A DNA stretch of 52,093 nt from JAHJDR01 sp964609965 (GCA_964609965.1 CAZSTS010000016.1:1-52093); one strand, 5' to 3'; positions 16,816 to 25,938 are shown, counted from the stretch's first letter. The notes: generated by a model from the sequence alone, not told the origin. Made by a program: numbers and translations.

Positions 16816-18333
16816 CTGATCCTGCGACTCTGCGACCCCAATCCCCAATACCCTCTCAACATATCCCGCCTGATCCATCGCCATGGTCGCTGCCCTTTCA
16901 GCAATCCCCATGTACATGTTTGCGCCCAGACCAATAGTCAAAGAAACAAATGTCATGAGAACAACCACAGCGGTCATGAGTTTCCATCTTATAGTATTAA
17001 TAGCTACTGGCACTGCATCAGTCACGCGCCAAAAAGAAGTGAGCCAGATTTTGAGCATGCTCACTAAAGTCCAAATCCCAGCTAAAATCGAACATGCCAC
17101 AAGCACATAAGCCACTGGGTTTTTCAAACCAAAACCCACAACCACAATCATGTATTTTCCCCAAAAACCACTGAGTGGTGGAAGTCCTGCTAAAGAGAGG
17201 GCCTGAAATAGGAATAAGACACCCACAAGAGGTGCCACTTTCCACAAATTCCCCATCTGATCCAATGAATCACTTTTATTAATTTGTTGTCCAATACCAC
17301 CAATGAGAAAAAGTGACGATTTTACTATAATGTGGTGAACCACATAAAAAATACAGGCAGCCACTCCTAGAGGAGTAAAAAAACCAATAGCCAAAAGCAT
17401 GAACCCAACCTGAGAAATAATATGATAGGAGAGAATAGATCGAATGAAACCTTTAGACATGGCTCCTATCACACCAAAGATCATTGTGGGACCCGCTAAA
17501 ATAGCCACAAGCCAATGTATACCAACAAGCTCGTGTGGCAAAACCGTGCTAAAGAGACGGATAAAACAATACACACCAACTTTTGTGAGCATGCCTCCAT
17601 AAAGACCAGCAAGCGGTGTGGGGAGAATGGGGTAACTTTTGGGCAACCAATAATAAAGAGGAAACATGCCTGCCTTGATACCAAAAACAACCGCGTACAT
17701 AAGTGCGATAATCATAAGACGTGGGTCATTGATAAAAGGCCCTGCCCTTTGAGCAATGTCAGCATAGTTGAGTGTTCCTAGAAGCGAATATGTCAGCCCT
17801 GCAGCACAGAGAAAAATCGCGGACCCAAAGAGATTGATCGCAATGTAAGGAAAAGCGTGTTTGGCTCCTTTGATATCTGCCTCAAGAGTCATGAGTGCGT
17901 AAGAGGCAATGAGCATGACTTCAAAAGCCACAAAGAGATTAAAAATATCGCCAGTTGAAAAAGCCATGTTCATCCCAGCAAGTAAAAACATGACGAGCGG
18001 GAGACGAAGAGGATTTTCTTCTGCACAGGGATCTTGAGCAAAGCCATAGAGAAGAGCACAGAAAGTAATAAAGCCAGAAAGGCTCAACATGATCGCACCC
18101 AAGAGATCAACTGTGAGCACGATTCCAAAAGGCGGTTGCCATCCACCGAATCTTAAGACCTGAACACCATGATGGTAAGTAATGTATCCCAAATAAAGAG
18201 ACCAGATAAGAATAAAACAACCTGCTAAACCAGCAAACACACGCCTACCCGCACATGGCTTTCGCCACAAGAGCAGCATGAGCGCTGTGAGAAAAGGAAC
18301 AATAATGGGATGTATGAGTATATTTGTTGTCAT
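16741..18333 (-). CDS. mrpD: Mrp Na+/H+ antiporter subunit D
   Basis: The 530-residue protein is a proton-pumping NADH-quinone oxidoreductase-like subunit (ND2/ND4/ND5 family) with about 14 helices. Family marks include FEVMLIASYALMTLEAD with the conserved Glu of helix 5, the Lys of FGIKAGMFPLYYWLPKSYP, the Lys/His region SKGFIRSILSYHIISQVGFML, and the loop LSGFWGKYMIV. It exchanges Na+ or K+ for protons with MrpA. The start overlaps the mrpC stop by 4 bp (ATGA). The last 25 or so residues are encoded by two period-7 tandem arrays and resemble no MrpD tail, so the C-terminus looks recently extended by repeat sequence. Confidence 0.95.
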   Translation of the reverse strand: MTTNILIHPIIVPFLTALMLLLWRKPCAGRRVFAGLAGCFILIWSLYLGYITYHHGVQVLRFGGWQPPFGIVLTVDLLGAIMLSLSGFITFCALLYGFAQDPCAEENPLRLPLVMFLLAGMNMAFSTGDIFNLFVAFEVMLIASYALMTLEADIKGAKHAFPYIAINLFGSAIFLCAAGLTYSLLGTLNYADIAQRAGPFINDPRLMIIALMYAVVFGIKAGMFPLYYWLPKSYPILPTPLAGLYGGMLTKVGVYCFIRLFSTVLPHELVGIHWLVAILAGPTMIFGVIGAMSKGFIRSILSYHIISQVGFMLLAIGFFTPLGVAACIFYVVHHIIVKSSLFLIGGIGQQINKSDSLDQMGNLWKVAPLVGVLFLFQALSLAGLPPLSGFWGKYMIVVVGFGLKNPVAYVLVACSILAGIWTLVSMLKIWLTSFWRVTDAVPVAINTIRWKLMTAVVVLMTFVSLTIGLGANMYMGIAERAATMAMDQAGYVERVLGIGVAESQDQIEYSVQRTAYSENWSTNYELRTTN

Positions 18334-18662
18334 TCCTCGAACATCTCCAGGGCATCTGTTGTATCATTGTCGCGAAACAAGCGATACAACATCACGACTA
18401 AATAAGCTGTCACACCAAAACCAATTACAATAGCAGTCAGAATCAATGCCTGTGGTAATGGATCAACGTAACTCGTCACACCATCAGTAATAATAGGAGA
18501 TACTTTATCACCTGGCTCACCTGACATGGCGAGGATAAATAAATTAGCCGCGTGTGTGAGCAAGCTAAAACCAAATAAAATTCGCACAAAACCCCGTTGT
18601 AAAATGAGGTACGTGCCTCCAGAAAATAAAAGTGCGACAATTATGGCTGTTAATAACTGCAT
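18330..18662 (-). CDS. mrpC: Mrp Na+/H+ antiporter subunit C
   Basis: The 110-residue protein resembles NuoK, with three helices. The family pattern SGGTYLILQRGFVRILFGFSLLTHAANLF is evident in the first half and DPLPQALILTAIVIGFGVTAY in the second. The start at 18662 follows ACGAGGA. A longer reading frame upstream is basic and runs through a GA-rich array, so it was not used. The stop overlaps the mrpD start. Confidence 0.93.
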   Translation of the reverse strand: MQLLTAIIVALLFSGGTYLILQRGFVRILFGFSLLTHAANLFILAMSGEPGDKVSPIITDGVTSYVDPLPQALILTAIVIGFGVTAYLVVMLYRLFRDNDTTDALEMFEE

Positions 18663-18699
18663 TCCTCGTCCTTCGTTTTTTCTTATCCTCGTTTCCCTT

Positions 18700-19218
18700 T
18701 TAAGTCCTCTCGTCTCCATCTAATTTATTAATTGGCTTCTCTTCTTTAGCCGAATACAAAAATGTTTCTTCCAGGAAATATTCCTCACGTTCATAAATCA
18801 AATAAGAAAAAGTCATCAAAATCTTACATGTCACACCTATGACCACCAAAAAAACACCGAGGTCGAATAGAAGAGGTGTGCCCACATGAACCTCACCTAA
18901 AAGTGGTACATGATGAAGATGAATGAATTCATGTTTCAAAAAAGGCATGTCTAATAATAGAGGGACGAAAGAAGTTCCATACGCCAGCAAAAGCCCAACC
19001 ACGGCGATAAGAACAGGGTCTACACGCAAAATTCGTTTAACTTCTTCAATGCCCAAACTTAAGCTTAAAAGGACAATTGAAATGGCCGAAACCAAACCAG
19101 CGATAAAACCTCCGCCTGGATAATCATGGCCTCTGAGCATGAGATACAAAGCTAAAACGTTGATAAAGAAGACAAGCAATCTGGCGGTGCTATTTAAAAT
19201 AATACTATTTGGATTCAT
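18700..19218 (-). CDS. mrpB: Mrp Na+/H+ antiporter subunit B
   Basis: The 172-residue protein is of the MnhB/MrpB family with four helices. It shows SIILNSTARLLVFFINVLALYLMLRGHDYPGGGFIAGL, which contains the family's HxxPGGGFxAGL motif. It is somewhat longer than typical MrpB because of a charged C-terminal tail (EREEYFLEETFLYSAKEEK). The start at 19218 lies inside the end of mrpA (14-bp overlap), consistent with coupled translation. Confidence 0.93.
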   Translation of the reverse strand: MNPNSIILNSTARLLVFFINVLALYLMLRGHDYPGGGFIAGLVSAISIVLLSLSLGIEEVKRILRVDPVLIAVVGLLLAYGTSFVPLLLDMPFLKHEFIHLHHVPLLGEVHVGTPLLFDLGVFLVVIGVTCKILMTFSYLIYEREEYFLEETFLYSAKEEKPINKLDGDERT

Positions 19219-21610
19219 ATACTCGTGCCTTGTTCCTTGTTCCTCGTGCTTCGTCATCGATCGAATATCGTTTCCTCATCACCAACCCCAAGATCCCCAA
19301 CATGGCTATAGCGAGCACAGTGATCTCGCCCATGGTATCGTAACCTCTAAAGTCTACAAGAATTGTATTCACCGCATTGCTCCCTTGAGCCAATGAAACT
19401 GTGTTATCTATAAAATACTGGCCAATAGGTTGAGAATGAGGATGACTTGTCATGATCAAAATACTTACAAAAACAATGATACCGACAGATAAAGAAGCGA
19501 TAATTGCAAAAACATTTTTACCTTTGCCCTGTTTGAGAAGCTGATTCTTAATATTATCTGACTTAGGAAGTCTTGTGAGAAAAAGAAGAATGAGAATCAG
19601 GCTCACAGCCTCAATCAAAAGTTGAGTCAAAGCAAGGTCTGGTGCACGATACAAAATAAAATAAAACGTGATCATAAAACCTGTGACTGAAAGAGCAATG
19701 AGCTTTTTGATCCAGGTCTTGTAAAACACAGTTCCCAAAATACCGAGAACAATCACTCCAAAAACAAAATAAGCCAAGTGATCAGCTTTGTGGATGATCC
19801 CAAAATCAAATCGATAACCATTCATCACAATATAAGCACAATACCCACCAATAATAAGAAGCGATGCCCCAATAATGATGGAAAGGTATTCAAAAGGCCT
19901 GTGCCCTAAAAGGGCATTTGTCACTGTCTTGGCGTGCTTGATCATGCCTTCGTAAAGAGCGTTAAAATGATGATCAAATCTAAATGGTTCAGGAATATGA
20001 GTGAATGCCCACTGTCTTTTTTGAGCCCAAAGATAAAGACCAAGGCCGCAAAGAATAATAATCAAACTAAACGTCAGTGGCATTGTAATCCCGTGCCAAA
20101 AAGCCAAGTGGCTAAAGTGAATCTTTTGCAGACCTGATACTGAGAGCAAAGCCAGCTTGTCACCTATGAGATGAGGGAACAGACCAAAAGCAATCACCAA
20201 AAACGCAGGGAGTATAGCTGGAAGCTGAAAAAAGAAACTGGGTTTATGAATGCGGGATCTTATTTCATCAGGCATTTTTCTAAAAAACGTATTGTAAAAA
20301 AGTCTGATCGAAAAAGCCACCATGCACAGAGCATAAACAAATAAACCAAGAGGGAGCAGCCAATAGATGCCACCACCATGAACTTGTACAGTGTGAAAAA
20401 TATCCTCGAGCATGAGCTCTTTACTAATAAATCCCATGGTCCCTGGCACCCCTGCCATACTCAGACACATGATGATAAAGGCAATGGCTGTGAGCGGCAT
20501 GACTCTAAACACACCTCCTAGTTTTCTAATATCGCGTGTGCCTGTAGCATGGTCCACGATTCCTGCCACCATAAAGAGAGATCCTTTGTAGAATACGTGG
20601 TTGAGGACATGAAAATAATCGTGCCCTATTCCCTGAGTCGTGCCCATACCATAAAAACCAATCACAAAACCAAGTTGTGCTACCGTGGAATAGGCCAAAA
20701 TAGCTTTGAGATCATTTGAAAGCAAAGCCAGACTACTTCCTGTCACCATGGTGAGGAAACCAATGGTCATGAGAAGAGGTCCCCAGAGTTCAGTGCCTAC
20801 GAAAATGGGATAGATTCTCGCACACAAAAACAGACCTAATTTTACCATGGTCGCACAGTGAAGATACGCGCTCACAGGTGTTGGGGCTGCCATGGCATTA
20901 GGAAGCCAAAAGTGAAAAGGAAATTGGGCTGACTTACCAAAGGCGCCTAACATCATGAAAAACAAAGCCCAGTTCATCCAGTCTTTTCCTGATGAAAGCA
21001 CCTCAGGGTTGTTCATGATTTCTGTGATACTGTACGTGCCTGTATTGAGACCAATGATCACCACACCCACCATGATCATGAGACCTGTGATTGATGTGAC
21101 AATCAGGGCCATGCGTGCGCCCATGCGTGAGAGTTCTTTGTCGTGGAAAAAACCGATGAGAAAGAAACTCATGAGCCCCGTGAATTCCCAAAAAATAAAA
21201 AGCAGCATGAGATTATTGGAGAACACTGTACCCATCATGGCTGCCATAAAAAGCATGAGGTATGCGTAGAATCGATTTTGAAACGCGTATTTTTCACCCA
21301 GATAAAAACGGGCATAGAAAACGATGATCACACCCATACCACTCACAATCAAACCGTAAACCGTGGACAGTCCATCAAAGAGAAATGAGAGGTTGATGCC
21401 TAAAAGAGGAACCCAAGGCACTTCAAAAACTGTGCTCGTGCCCCACCCTATTCTTGTAGCAATCGTGATAATACAAATAACTGAGATGATGGGAAGAGGA
21501 AGAGTGAGCCATCCTGTTTTGCCTTTAAGCTTTGTGCCAATGAGACTGATAAATGGTGCTGAAATTAGTGGAAGGAAGATGGCTATGAGAATGAGTGTTT
21601 GGTTTGTCAT
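19205..21610 (-). CDS. mrpA: Mrp Na+/H+ antiporter subunit A
   Basis: The 801-residue largest subunit is homologous to NuoL. The N-terminal part carries the antiporter-like domain: FWEFTGLMSFFLIGF with the helix-5 Glu, GAFGKSAQFPFHFWLPNAMAAPTPVSAYLHCATMVKLG with the Lys and His residues, and AILAYSTVAQLGFVIG. The C-terminal third has the extra helices resembling NuoJ/MrpB (TGFMITFYFILYRAPDLALTQLLIE, then FRGYDTMGEITVLAIAMLGI), as expected for full-length MrpA. The last residues (DEARGTRNKARVYESK) are encoded by a short-period GCACGAG/GGAACAA array. It is first in the mrp operon. The complex supports sodium and pH homeostasis. Confidence 0.95.
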   Translation of the reverse strand: MTNQTLILIAIFLPLISAPFISLIGTKLKGKTGWLTLPLPIISVICIITIATRIGWGTSTVFEVPWVPLLGINLSFLFDGLSTVYGLIVSGMGVIIVFYARFYLGEKYAFQNRFYAYLMLFMAAMMGTVFSNNLMLLFIFWEFTGLMSFFLIGFFHDKELSRMGARMALIVTSITGLMIMVGVVIIGLNTGTYSITEIMNNPEVLSSGKDWMNWALFFMMLGAFGKSAQFPFHFWLPNAMAAPTPVSAYLHCATMVKLGLFLCARIYPIFVGTELWGPLLMTIGFLTMVTGSSLALLSNDLKAILAYSTVAQLGFVIGFYGMGTTQGIGHDYFHVLNHVFYKGSLFMVAGIVDHATGTRDIRKLGGVFRVMPLTAIAFIIMCLSMAGVPGTMGFISKELMLEDIFHTVQVHGGGIYWLLPLGLFVYALCMVAFSIRLFYNTFFRKMPDEIRSRIHKPSFFFQLPAILPAFLVIAFGLFPHLIGDKLALLSVSGLQKIHFSHLAFWHGITMPLTFSLIIILCGLGLYLWAQKRQWAFTHIPEPFRFDHHFNALYEGMIKHAKTVTNALLGHRPFEYLSIIIGASLLIIGGYCAYIVMNGYRFDFGIIHKADHLAYFVFGVIVLGILGTVFYKTWIKKLIALSVTGFMITFYFILYRAPDLALTQLLIEAVSLILILLFLTRLPKSDNIKNQLLKQGKGKNVFAIIASLSVGIIVFVSILIMTSHPHSQPIGQYFIDNTVSLAQGSNAVNTILVDFRGYDTMGEITVLAIAMLGILGLVMRKRYSIDDEARGTRNKARVYESK

Positions 21611-21684
21611 TTATGCGTACCTTGTAGCTTGTAGCTAGTAAGGGCAAAACGCATAACGAATTCAGGGGCTCTATGCAAGAAAAC

Positions 21685-23220
21685 TTAAGACTGCCTATCT
21701 GCTTCTTCTCTTAGTCTTCTTAGCTCTGCTACTGCAGCTTTTTTTTCTTTTTCTGCTTTTCGAATGCTATCCTCTAAAGCAGGGCTATGTATTCCCATAA
21801 AATTAAGAAATTCAATTACCTTTTCTGGATCATCGAGCCACTTTATGACCTGCCTATAATCCTCTCCCAGAAAAGCTGTTACCCGCCATTCGTAATCTGG
21901 ATTTTTCATGGCTTCTTCTAGCCGTACTAGCCTACGAAAAATAAAACCTGTATGTTTACTCGTATCATCCAGATAATCAGGATCATACCCATGAAGAGGA
22001 ACAATAACGGCCTTGCCACTGCGACGCTTTGCCAATGCTAAATATTTATCTATATCCTCCTGTCTAATAAGACCAGCATCTCTAAACAAACTAAGGATCT
22101 GTCCTGTCTGATCTGGTGTAGCAGGGATATGCGGTTCAATCATAAAAGGAACCCCATACATAAAACACTCGAAATTAACTGCAAAGTGCTCACTAAGATG
22201 GTATTCAGGTCTAAGCTCATCTGATCTTAGCTGCAGTAGTGAATAAGCCCCAACAAACTCTTGATACTTTGATATAGCTAATCCATTTAGCCATCTCACA
22301 AAAATATAACGGCCAATAGCACGCGTGAGAACTGACGGATATTCTCCAATAATAATTGTATTTTCCAATAAATTATAGGCAGCACTTTCAGGAACACTGG
22401 AATCAAATTTGATTTCTAGAGGGTCATCTTTCCTTCTCAGGTCCCCTGCTAACCTTTTTAAAGTTGTATAAGGTATTGCTTCCATCACGGGGACTTCGGA
22501 AGGTCTTATGCCATCGATCAAATAACTCACAGCTATATCATCTGCTCTAAAAGGATGCATTTCTAATTCAACACGATCAAATACATGCCCTCCCATTATT
22601 TTTTCCCACAAGACTTCACGAGGCTGAAACTCTCCTTCAAACCCTTTAGAAGCACGTGCAGCTTTTACAGCAGCTAAAGCATCTCTTCTTTCTTGCGCAG
22701 CCGCAGCAATTGCCTCCTCTACAGCCGCCTCTTCAGCTGCATCCATTGCATCAAACCTGGCTTCTCGTTCTTGTCTTGCTATTTCAGCTATCCTCGCTGC
22801 TTTTGCTTTTGCTACTGCTGCTTCTGCTATTTTCGCTTCTTCTGCCAATCTATTTGATCTTCTTTTCAAGAATACAGCTGTTGTAACAGCAACTGCAGCC
22901 GAAGCAACAAGACAAGATGCTGAACACGCAACACCTGCAACGATTTGGACTGCCTCTTTAAGACCTTCTGATGACATAACACCACCACCAGCAACTAAGA
23001 GTGAAGCTGTATTTCGCACAGGATTCGAAGAAGAAACAGGTGATTGGCTTGCAAAGCGTTGAGACACAGCAGCAACAGAGCGCCCTTGACTCTCAAGACG
23101 CGAAGTCTGAACAAGTTGAGGCTGTGACGTTGGCGTGACCAATTGAACAGCGCATGCCTGAAGCGACATCCAGGCGCTATTTGCCCCTGTGGCAAGTGTT
23201 TGTATTAATGATGTTTGCAT
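21685..23220 (-). CDS. Hairpin-anchored coiled-coil protein, possible degenerate zincin-like domain
   Basis: No known family is recognised. Residues 1-70 are Ser/Gln/Pro-rich and contain SQRFASQSPVSSSNPV. Residues 71-82 and 91-118 form two hydrophobic stretches, followed by KRRSNR. Residues 122-195 are an Ala/Glu/Arg-rich coiled coil. Residues 200-490 form a globular domain, and the end (RKAEKEKKAAVAELRRLREE) is another coiled coil. The segment SEHFAVNFECFMYG near 330-345 is spaced like the glutamate helix of some zinc peptidases, but the expected HExxH position reads TRAIGR, so an inactive or unrelated fold is possible. The anchor layout matches the proteins at 36858, 40274 and 40706. A leader with AATACAGGAAA precedes the ATG. 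Confidence 0.75.
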   Translation of the reverse strand: MQTSLIQTLATGANSAWMSLQACAVQLVTPTSQPQLVQTSRLESQGRSVAAVSQRFASQSPVSSSNPVRNTASLLVAGGGVMSSEGLKEAVQIVAGVACSASCLVASAAVAVTTAVFLKRRSNRLAEEAKIAEAAVAKAKAARIAEIARQEREARFDAMDAAEEAAVEEAIAAAAQERRDALAAVKAARASKGFEGEFQPREVLWEKIMGGHVFDRVELEMHPFRADDIAVSYLIDGIRPSEVPVMEAIPYTTLKRLAGDLRRKDDPLEIKFDSSVPESAAYNLLENTIIIGEYPSVLTRAIGRYIFVRWLNGLAISKYQEFVGAYSLLQLRSDELRPEYHLSEHFAVNFECFMYGVPFMIEPHIPATPDQTGQILSLFRDAGLIRQEDIDKYLALAKRRSGKAVIVPLHGYDPDYLDDTSKHTGFIFRRLVRLEEAMKNPDYEWRVTAFLGEDYRQVIKWLDDPEKVIEFLNFMGIHSPALEDSIRKAEKEKKAAVAELRRLREEADRQS

Positions 23221-23443
23221 TTTCCTGTATTACCCAATTTACTTGAATTTTTGCCCTTACGCCCTTTTCGTCCCATAAATCGAAAAGTTGCGTGAAAATT
23301 CGAAGCGCTTTTTATCAGGAAAAATGCCCAAATAACAAGAGATTTCATAAGGTGAGCCTCTACTTTCGTACAAAAAGGTACAATCACTTTACTCGCTACC
23401 CCCCTACTTATCGTTGAAAGCAATAATCCTTGTCACTTCACTA

Positions 23444-23472
23444 TTGATTCTACAGCATATATGCTGTATTAT
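23444..23472 (+). promoter_or_regulatory. hicB-like gene promoter
   Basis: TTGATT (23444-23449) and TATTAT (23467-23472) are separated by exactly 17 bp, close to a sigma-70 consensus. They precede the ribosome binding site TGGAGAA and the ATG at 23496. The predicted transcription start is near 23479. Confidence 0.65.
23451..23468. promoter_or_regulatory. Perfect 18-bp palindromic operator
   Basis: TACAGCATATATGCTGTA is a perfect dyad that fills the spacer between the -35 and -10 elements of the promoter just upstream of the HicB-like gene. A dimeric helix-turn-helix protein bound there would block RNA polymerase, so autorepression by the adjacent gene is the simplest reading. HicB antitoxins commonly bind palindromes in their own promoters. 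Confidence 0.7.
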
Positions 23473-23495
23473 TCTAAGACTGGAGAAAAACTATT

Positions 23496-23924
23496 ATGAT
23501 TCAATATCAAGCTAAAATATTTAAAGATGATGATGCTTATACGGTCATTTTTCCTGATTTACCTGGATGTTTTTCTATGGGCGAATCTCTGGAAGAAGCA
23601 AAAAAATATGCCAGAGAATCTTTGAGCCTATACTTAGAAGAAGCCCGTGATCCAAAATGGAAAGTGCCAAAACCAAAAATTAGAAAAGGACCAAATTATT
23701 ATTGGATAACACCTGATGAAGATGTGGCTATTCCGCTCATGATCAGACAAGCCAGACAAAAACACCGGCTTTCTCAAAACAAACTCGCAAAACTTCTAAA
23801 AATGTCATTGCAACAATTGCAAAAACTAGAAACACCCGGAAAATCAAATCCCACAATAAAAACCCTGGCATCAATTGCTAAAGCCCTCAATGAATCTCTT
23901 TCGATTTGCCTAGTAGGAAGTTAA
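23496..23924 (+). CDS. HicB-like antitoxin/regulator with XRE helix-turn-helix, no HicA partner
   Basis: Residues 1-60 have the HicB partial RNase H-like fold (YQAKIFKDDDAYTVIFPDLPGCFSMGESLEEA). Residues 85-140 are an XRE-type DNA-binding domain (RQKHRLSQNKLAKLLKMSLQQLQKLE). In hicAB modules the small RNase toxin HicA sits next to HicB. No 50-80 residue frame with HicA character (dsRNA-binding fold with conserved His) lies in the flanking gaps, and the downstream neighbour is convergent trpA, overlapping by 4 bp. It may be an orphan transcription regulator or a remnant of a toxin-antitoxin pair. The promoter carries an 18-bp palindrome, the likely target of this protein. Confidence 0.85.
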   Translation: MIQYQAKIFKDDDAYTVIFPDLPGCFSMGESLEEAKKYARESLSLYLEEARDPKWKVPKPKIRKGPNYYWITPDEDVAIPLMIRQARQKHRLSQNKLAKLLKMSLQQLQKLETPGKSNPTIKTLASIAKALNESLSICLVGS

Positions 23925-24718
23925 GAGACGACTAATAGTGATTTTATAAACTTCTGAACCTGACCCACTAAAGTCTTCTTCTTCAAATTCTTCTCAATCA
24001 CCTTAATGATCGCTGACCCCACAACCACCCCATCTGCGAGTGGAGCGAGCTTTTTGACATGCTCTGGCTTAGAAATACCAAAGCCAATATTGATTGGTAT
24101 TTTAATATGCTTTTTGATTCTTTGAATGTTCTTCTTGATGTCTTTGGGATCAACGCTTCTTGTGCCCGTTGTCCCTGTATAAGAAACATAATAAACGAAA
24201 CCTGATCCGTGTTTTTTAACTAGCTTGATGCGATCAACTTCACTTGTGGGTGTGAGAAGATAAATAATGTCGATGGGATATTTTTTGAGAGCTCTTTCAA
24301 GATCTTTTGATTCCTCAATGGGTAAGTCCACAACAAGAACACCATCAACGCCAGATGCTTTAGCCTCTTTCGCAAACTTTGTGAGACCATATTGTAAAAT
24401 CGGATTGTAATAACCCATGAGCAAAATGGGAATCTGGGTTTTCTTTCTAACTTTTTTGACAAGTTTAAGAATCTTATCGAGTGTAACACCATTTTTGAGA
24501 GCAATCTCCCCTGCCTTTTGAATCACAGGTCCATCAGCCATAGGATCAGAAAAAGGAACGCCTAGTTCAATCACAGAACAACCAAGACGATCAAATTCGT
24601 AAATTAATTCTTCGGTTGTTTTCAGATTTGGAAATCCCGCTGTAATAAAAGGGATGAAGGCTTTCTTCTTAGATTTTTTAAGGAAGTTAAGTTTTTTTGT
24701 AATACGACTTACTTGCAT
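23921..24718 (-). CDS. trpA: Tryptophan synthase alpha subunit
   Basis: TrpA cleaves indole-3-glycerol phosphate to indole and glyceraldehyde 3-phosphate and channels indole to TrpB. The 265-residue TIM-barrel protein shows FIPFITAGFPNLKTT, the catalytic Glu in VIELGVPFSDPMADGPVIQ, the catalytic Asp in GVLVVDLPIEES, YYVSYTGTTGTR, and the phosphate site GFGISKPEHV with GVVVGSAII. It is strikingly Lys-rich. Its start overlaps the trpB end by 10 bp. No other trp genes are present, so the rest of the pathway lies elsewhere. Confidence 0.96.
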   Translation of the reverse strand: MQVSRITKKLNFLKKSKKKAFIPFITAGFPNLKTTEELIYEFDRLGCSVIELGVPFSDPMADGPVIQKAGEIALKNGVTLDKILKLVKKVRKKTQIPILLMGYYNPILQYGLTKFAKEAKASGVDGVLVVDLPIEESKDLERALKKYPIDIIYLLTPTSEVDRIKLVKKHGSGFVYYVSYTGTTGTRSVDPKDIKKNIQRIKKHIKIPINIGFGISKPEHVKKLAPLADGVVVGSAIIKVIEKNLKKKTLVGQVQKFIKSLLVVS

Positions 24719-25938
24719 TTGATAACAGTCTCCAAATCTTTATCGCCTCGACCTGATAAATTAACCACAACCACATCACCCTTTTTATGTTTCTTATAAT
24801 TCTTCATAACAAAGGCAATAGCATGTGCTGATTCTAAAGCTGGAATAATGCCTTCGAGCTCGGTCAAGGCATGAAAGGCTTTGAGGGCTTCAGCATCAGT
24901 GACACGCGCATATTTTACCCGGCCGACATCATTTAAATAAGCGTGCTCTGGCCCAACACCTGGATAATCTAAACCAGCACTGATAGAATGTGTGGGCTGA
25001 ATCTGACCTTGTTTATCCTGAAGAAGATAAGTCATATTGCCATGAAACACACCTTTTGTGCCAACAGAAATACTCGCAGCGCCTGCTGCCTCAACACCAA
25101 TCATCTTCACAGATTTATCTTTGATGAACGCATGAAAAAGTCCCATGGCATTTGAACCACCGCCAATGCACGCCACAAGATAATCTGGTTTTTTTATACC
25201 GTAATTTTTTAGCTGCTCTTTTGTCTCTCTCCCTATGATGGATTGAAAATCACGAACCATCATGGGATAAGGATACGGACCTGCCACAGTTCCTAAGCAA
25301 TAAAAAGTCGTTTCCACATTTGTTACCCAATCTCTTAATGCCTCGTTCAAGGCATCTTTAAGTGTTTGAGTCCCAGATGTAACTGGAATGACTCGAGCTC
25401 CCAAGAGACGCATGCGATGAACATTGGGTTCTTGGCGCTTCATGTCCTCTTTACCCATGTAAACATCACATTCTAAATCTAATTTTGCACAAAGCGTAGC
25501 TGTTGCCACACCGTGTTGCCCTGCCCCTGTCTCTGCAATCACTCTCTTTTTGCCCATTTTTTTTGCGAGTAGGCACTGACCCAGAGTATTGTTCACTTTG
25601 TGTGCGCCTGTGTGACAAAGGTCTTCACGTTTGAGAAAAACTTCGAATCCAAATTTCTTGCTCAACGTTCCTGCATGATAAAGAGGTGTTGGGCGCCCAA
25701 TGTAATCTTGTGAGATGATATCAAATTCGATTTGAAAAGATTCTGACTGCGCTATCGTTTGATACGCTTCATCAAGCTCAGCTAATGCTGGCATGAGCGT
25801 TTCGGCAACATACTGACCACCAAAGGGGCCGAAATGTGTTTGCCCTGAGCGAACTTGTCCTGAGCGAAGTCGAAGGAGTCGAAGGGTCTGGCGTCTAGCG
25901 TCTAGCGTCTGGTGTTTTTGTGTTTTTCTATTTTTCAT
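24709..25938 (-). CDS. trpB: Tryptophan synthase beta subunit with repeat-encoded N-terminal extension
   Basis: TrpB condenses indole and serine into tryptophan using PLP. The core is typical: FGPFGGQYVAETLMPAL, the Schiff-base Lys in EDLCHTGAHKVNNTLGQ, AETGAGQHGVATA and the phosphate cup CIGGGSNAMGLF. Between the ATG at 25938 and the FGPFGG motif lie about 34 residues instead of the usual handful. They are encoded by a CTAGACG period-7 array followed by a CCTTCGAC..GCTCAGG repeat (25841-25914). The start was chosen because it is the nearest in-frame ATG; the frame upstream of it runs into another array. No strong ribosome binding site is seen. A non-ATG start after the repeat cannot be excluded. 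Confidence 0.93.
   Translation of the reverse strand: MKNRKTQKHQTLDARRQTLRLLRLRSGQVRSGQTHFGPFGGQYVAETLMPALAELDEAYQTIAQSESFQIEFDIISQDYIGRPTPLYHAGTLSKKFGFEVFLKREDLCHTGAHKVNNTLGQCLLAKKMGKKRVIAETGAGQHGVATATLCAKLDLECDVYMGKEDMKRQEPNVHRMRLLGARVIPVTSGTQTLKDALNEALRDWVTNVETTFYCLGTVAGPYPYPMMVRDFQSIIGRETKEQLKNYGIKKPDYLVACIGGGSNAMGLFHAFIKDKSVKMIGVEAAGAASISVGTKGVFHGNMTYLLQDKQGQIQPTHSISAGLDYPGVGPEHAYLNDVGRVKYARVTDAEALKAFHALTELEGIIPALESAHAIAFVMKNYKKHKKGDVVVVNLSGRGDKDLETVIKCK
25841..25914. repeat. CTGAGCGAAGTCGAAGG repeat plus CTAGCGT array inside trpB
   Basis: CCCTGAGCGAACTTG, CCTGAGCGAAGTCGAAGG and AGTCGAAGGG lie in series, then GCGTCTA repeated at a 7-bp period. All of it is within the trpB reading frame and upstream of the conserved core. 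A related CCCTGAGCGTAGTCGAAGGG occurs at about 31708-31727 in non-coding DNA. Confidence 0.8.

Noticed and set aside
16737..16934. Longer mrpE start
   Set aside because: The extension overlaps mrpD in another frame and translates tandem repeats. The start at 16736 matches family length.
22656..22886. Leu-rich plus-strand frame opposite the 511-residue gene
   Set aside because: It is the complement of an Ala/Glu-rich coiled coil, a compositional shadow.
23221..23495. HicA toxin gene next to the HicB-like gene
   Set aside because: No plus-strand frame of suitable size is present; the minus-strand frame there is antisense and lacks HicA features.
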